Below, piece after piece: positions 59,374 through 64,000 of a DNA stretch of 64,000 bases (position 1 is its first letter; each line of letters opens with the position of its first letter). Source of the stretch: Nageia nagi (lineage: Eukaryota; Pinophyta). Location of the stretch: contig JBITNC010000001.1 in NCBI GenBank assembly GCA_050084985.1, positions 187,922,001 to 187,986,000 on the forward strand, given 5' to 3'. A program made the position numbers and the translations under genes. The notes below the pieces were generated by a model. The model searched no databases and was not told the origin of the DNA. It was given only the letters and a program-made list of their open reading frames with translations.

Positions 59374-60479
59374 TGTAATATCCCAAAAACTCACAAAATG
59401 CGATTTTTGTTAAAGTGTAATATTCCAAGTTGAAATATCACTACTTAGGAATTTATATATATTTTTATATTTTTTCTAACTAGCTCAATTCAAATCAGAT
59501 ATGTAAATTGAACAAGAAATAGAGCTAAAAATGAATTTTATTCTTCAAGAGCTGGGATGTCCCAAATGGACAAGTACAATACTCAAGGAAAAATACCCAA
59601 ATGCTCAAGAAGGGGGATGTTTGCCCTCATAAGGTAGATTTGGATGATCTGGCCTTGCAAGTTCTTCAACCTCTTCTTCCCAATGCTAGATGAGCCTCCT
59701 CACACTGATTCGATTGGTCTGGATCTAGGACGTGCCTCCTCACATTGATTTGGTAGGTTAGATCTGGATCTGGAATATGGTTGCACTGGTTGGATCTGGA
59801 TCTACCCCACTGGCTGGATTTGGATTAGGGATGAAATAGTTCCACCACACTGGCTCGAATTATTCTAGTAACTCCACCTCACTGGCTCAAGCTACTCTAG
59901 CAACTCCACCTCACTGGCTCGAGCTACTGTCCTAGCTTAGGTAAGAACTCCTCCACACTGGCTCGAGCTCTCCCACTAAGCTAGCTAGAAAGCTGCAACT
60001 CCACTAGCTGCTAACCCTTGGAAAGAGATAAACTCTAATGATCTTCCAGCATCCCCCCAAATGATGCATCCCATCTCCTTTTATAATAAGATCTCTCATA
60101 CCTTGGAATCACCCAAAGTGCAACATCCCTCTTTTGGTGTCTTGGGATGACAAATTAAATCATCTAGGGACCCAGGAAGCCCAATGTCCCATAATGGTTA
60201 CCTAGAGATGCCAAATTACAAGATTAATGGCTCATAAATGCAACATCCCATTATGAGAGACTAATATTGCATTAATTACAAATAATTGAGCCAGATTAAT
60301 TAAATAAAATCCAAGGGTGAGTGCCTCAAGGGTCTCTTTAGCCTTGGTTACAGAAATAAATGCAAAATATTAATAAAATACTCCTAAATTAATTTATTTT
60401 TGGTTTCTCCTCCTTTGCCATGAATGTCACACTCCAAGAGGAGAGAAAGTGGACATTTTACAAATTTGGGGACATTACA
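59374..60479 (-). repeat. 3' LTR of the chromovirus
   Basis: 1106 bp on the minus strand from TGTAATGTCCCC to GGGATATTACA. A TATA-like ATTATAAAAGG is near 60079..60089. Confidence 0.8.
59835..59970 (-). repeat. minisatellite inside the chromovirus LTR
   Basis: Five imperfect copies (given on the plus strand) of CTCCACCTCACTGGCTCGAG followed by CTACTCTAGCAA, about 32 bp each. Confidence 0.7.
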
Positions 60480-63400
60480 AGTCTCCCCTTCCCGAATTGC
60501 TTGTCCCCAAGCAACTCCAAGCTGGATGTTCCAGAATTCCTTTTCCTTCCCATGTGGCATCTTCTAGTGGCAGACCCTTCCATTTGATCAAATATTCTGT
60601 AATGCTATGGTTTCTTAGCTTTTTCTCTCTTATTTCAAGCACTTTTTCAGGAATCAAAAGTAATTTTCCATCTTTGTCCAAGGGTGGGAGTTCCAAGGAA
60701 GGTGTGATGTGATGCCCTAGTGCCCTTTTGAGGCAAGAGACATGGAAGGTGTTGTGAATTTGCTATTAGGAGGAAGATCTAGTTTGTAGGCCACATGCCC
60801 TACTTTCTTAATGATCTTGTATGGACCATAAAACTTGGGTTGAAGTTTTTCTGCACCACTCTTCTTCAAGGTTGTTTGTCGGTATGGTTGTAACCTCAAA
60901 TACACCATATCATCCACTTCAAAGGAGTGCTCCTCTCTTTGCTAATCTGCATACTTCTTTTGTTGTTGTTGAGCCACCTGTATGTTTTCTTTGAGGGATT
61001 TCAAGATATCTTTCTATTCCTGCAAAAATTCATTAGCTTTGGGGACCCTGCAATCATCAAAGAATAAATCAACAAAATGAGTAGCTTCATACCCATAAAG
61101 AGCATGAAAGGGAGTCATCTTGATGGATAAGTGGTAGGTGGTGTTGTAGCAATATTCTCCTAAGTGTAACCCTTTCAGCCATGAGTTTTGCTATCCTGTC
61201 ACATAATTTCTAAGGTAGCCTTCTAACCATTTGTTTACTGCCTCTGTTTGCCCATCTGTTTGGGGATGGTAACTGGTGCTAGGGGTCAAATTCATCCTAG
61301 TTAATTTGAAAAGTTCTTACCAGAAATGCTCATAAATCTGCTATCCTTGTCATTGACTATATTTTTGGGTAGCCCATGATTTTTGAATATTTCCCTAAAA
61401 AAAAGTTTAGCTACCTGAATTGCAGTAATAGTGGTGGAAACAGCAAAAAAGTGAGCGTATTTGGTAAACCTATCCACTATTACCAGAATACAATCTTTAC
61501 CTTGAACCTTGGGTAGACCAGTGATAAAATCCATCGAGATACTTTCCCATTTTTATTCTGGAATGGGTAGAGGTTGTAGATGTCCAGCAGGTAATGATTT
61601 TTCTTCCTTATTTTACTAACACATGGTGCATTCCCTCACATGCTGCAATATGTCCTCCTTGAGGCCCTTCCAAGCAAACCTTTCTCTCAAGAGTCTGTAG
61701 ATCTTGTAGTATCTCGGATGCCCTGCCAATGGGACGTCATGAGTGGCTAAAAGAAGTTTTTTCTTGAATTTAGATTCAGGAACCAGAAAAATTCATCCCT
61801 TGTACAAGATCAGTCCTTTCTATAGTGTGTATCCCTCTTTCTGTAGACGTCCATCAATTATCTGTGAAGCAAATTTGTTCTTGGTATATTCTACCATAAT
61901 GGAGGCCTTCCAATTGGAAATAATAGTAGAAAGTGAATAGAAGGAGGGGTGCCTTGATAATGCATCAGCTGCCACATTCTTCTTCCCCTTGACATATTCT
62001 ATATCAAAATCGTATGCTTGTAGTTTGGTGACCCATTTTTGCTGCCTTTCATTTAAATCTTGCTACCCCAAGAAATACTTCAAACTGTTGTGGTTAGTTT
62101 TGACTACAAATTTCCCACATACCAGGTATTGCTTAAATTTGGCTAACGCATGCATGATGGCTAGCATTTCCTTGTCATAGATTTTGAAAGTTTGTTCCTA
62201 TTTAGTGAGCTTCCTGCTTTGATAAACAATAGGTCTTCCTTTTTGTGATAAAATAGCCCCAATACCTATTCCAGAGGTGTCACATTCTATAGTAAATGGT
62301 ATAAAGAAATCAGGCATAGCCAACATGGGACAAGTGGTCATTACCTCTTTTAACCTTTCAAAGGCTCTTTGAGCCTCATTGCTCCAAATGAAAGAATCTT
62401 TCTTGGTCAGATCTGTAAGTGGAAAAGCCAACTATGAGAATCCTTTAATGAACCACCTGTAATAATTACACAACCCCAAAAATCCCCTTAAATGTGTTAA
62501 ATTGTTGGGGGTGGGCCATTCCTGAATTGAGGCAATCTTTTGTTGGTCAACTTGTACTCCTACCTTGCTGATTACATGCCCCAAATACATTACTTGAGTT
62601 AGGCCAAACTCACACTTAGATTGTTTGGCAAAGAATTGGTGCCCCTTTAAGACACTTAGCACCACGTCCAAGTGTTAGAGATGCTTTTCCCATGTTTTGC
62701 TGTATACCAAGATATCATCAAAGAAGACTAACACAAATTTTCTCAATTGTTCCCTAAAGATTTGATTCATGGCAGACTGGAAAGTAGCTGGAGCATTAGT
62801 TAATCCAAATGGCATTACCAGAAATTCAAAATGTCCATAGTGACAACGGAAGGTTGTTTTATGTACATCTTCATCTTTCATCTTTATTTGATGATATCCT
62901 GATCTAAGATCTATTTTGAAAAAATATTGAGCACCATGTAATTCATCAATTAATTCATCTACTCTAAGGATGGGATACCTATTTTTGATAGTCTTCATGT
63001 TGAGCAACTGATAGTCTATGCACATCCTCATGGTTCCATCCTTCTTCTTGACCAACACTACTGGAGATGCAAAGGGGCTAGTACTGGGATGAATATATCC
63101 CATGTCTAGAAGTTCCTTAATGGTCTTCTTGATCTCATTTTTGAAAGCATGTGGATGCCTGTATGGTGTCACAATTATTGGTTTGGCCCTTAATTCTAAC
63201 TCGATGTGATGCTCAAATCCTCTGCTGGGTGGAGGTTCTTTAGGGAGTTCTTCAAAAACTTTGTTGTGTTTCTTCAATATTTGTTGTATATCTGGATGGG
63301 CCCAATTTGACTTCTGCTGTGTTGAGATGGTGAATGTAGTGCTCCAGAGGATGTCTTATTTTTCTAGCTCTTTTTCGATCTCTTGTGAGGATACTTGTAT

Positions 63401-63900
63401 AACTTCCATTCTCTTGAAAGTGGCACTTGGTGATGCTTTCCTCTTACTATCTTGAAGCATGATATCCTTTCCTTGATACTTGAATTTGATCTCATGAGTA
63501 TAATAGTTGGTCTAGAATTCTCCAAGTGATTTGATCCATGGGGCTCCTAATACCATAGTGACATCCTGCAAGGGATAGACCAAATATTCTCCTGTAAATG
63601 AATATTCCCCTATTTGAAAACCAAAATTGCTTACCCTCTGAGAATAGTTGGTGACTTCATATTTGGAGTTAGAGATATAAAAATCCCTATCATTGTTACA
63701 TGTTATTTGTTGTTGCTGGATGAATTATGACCTGATGAAGTTGTGCGTGGCCTTCCCATCAATCATGATTTTTACTGGAATATTTCCAAATTTTGCTTTT
63801 AAATAAAATGTAGAGGGATGTGATGTACCATGTACTAAAGCAGGGGTAGGAGGTGGATCTGAAGATTTTTCCTTAAATACCTTCATGTAATGATGATGTC
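60475..63900 (-). pseudogene. chromovirus pol (protease, RT, RNase H, integrase, chromodomain), nonsense-mutated
   Basis: Reading leftwards: protease IMIDGKATHNF (~63760..63728), where the second Gly of the DGGA-type motif is Lys; reverse transcriptase 63277..62675 with [45 protein letters not shown] and the active site [12 protein letters not shown] thumb YLGHVISKVGV (62671..62432); RNase H IECDTSGIGIGAILSQ (62431..62198) and YDKEMLAI; integrase with zinc ligands near 61680..61620, MDFITGLPKV (61534), NDKDSRF and HPQTDGQTE; chromodomain EYLIKWKGLPLEDATWE (~60590). At least eight internal stops are present, each where the family has Gln, and there is little frame disruption. Confidence 0.92.
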
Positions 63901-64000
63901 TTTACCCTTGACAGGAGTGTCCGAAGATCCATTCGCTTTGACAAAACCAACATAATTTGATCATCATCCTTCTTGAATTGGTGCAATCTCCCCTTTTCAT
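63901..64000 (-). other. left over gag/protease linker at the window edge
   Basis: This should be the gag-protease junction of the chromovirus, but too little is present to identify a zinc knuckle. Confidence 0.35.

Larger units (their letters stand above)
59374..64000 (-). mobile_element. Ty3/gypsy chromovirus (3' part), inserted in copia element 2
   Basis: On the minus strand the 3' LTR spans 60479..59374. Upstream of it, to the window end, lie chromodomain, integrase, RNase H, reverse transcriptase and protease in the gypsy order (integrase after reverse transcriptase). The insertion point CTCAA (59369..59373) is the likely target duplication; its second copy should lie beyond the window. 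Gag and the 5' LTR are outside. Confidence 0.92.

Overview
The window is nuclear DNA of a large-genome seed plant, most likely a gymnosperm (conifer type). It is AT-rich and gene-poor. One conserved plant gene can be followed; it is stretched by an intron of about 18.4 kb, and almost everything else is retrotransposon sequence of different ages, tandem repeats and decayed gene fragments. There is no sign of prokaryotic organisation.

Left part (1 to about 23160): the 5' half of an OSCA/CSC1 (DUF221, hyperosmolality-gated calcium channel) gene on the minus strand. Coding exon 1 is 20759..21072, exon 2 is 2209..2358 and exon 3 is 261..396; later exons lie left of the window. A 5'UTR intron and an upstream promoter with three ACGT/ABRE-type boxes are proposed. 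Intron 1 holds a decayed TIR (hAT-like) element that carries a solo LTR with a perfect 5-bp target duplication, and an old LTR element at 4748..16708.

The LTR element at 4748..16708 is the most striking object. I find no gag-pol in it. It carries, head to tail in its sense direction and largely without introns, fragments of three unrelated cellular genes: cobalamin-independent methionine synthase (METE), an MLO membrane protein, and a kinesin motor with its coiled coil. METE, MLO and the start of the kinesin part share one open frame at 7927..8472. Beyond them lies an array of eight long hairpin repeats, then a promoter and a decayed ~990-codon coiled-coil gene that may belong to a second, nested element.

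Middle (23160 to 44990): intergenic sequence; a small non-coding LTR element with a TSD (25027..26994); a PPR pseudogene on the minus strand with tandemly amplified ~147-bp units (27390..28870); and a young, complete but mutated Ty1/copia element (29294..38016, TSD CATGT) that splits this PPR locus from its other part (38820..39510). Then follow a truncated copia 3' end, more PPR debris and short tandem repeats.

Right part (44990 to 64000): a large LTR element (44994..54153) with a decayed gag on the plus strand and a separate decayed coiled-coil gene on the minus strand but no recognisable pol; another PPR pseudogene; a second copia element on the minus strand (from 56808); and, inserted in its reverse transcriptase, a Ty3/gypsy chromovirus on the minus strand (59374 to beyond the window end). 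Recognisable nonsense mutations in this chromovirus fall at glutamine positions, as expected from deamination of methylated cytosine.
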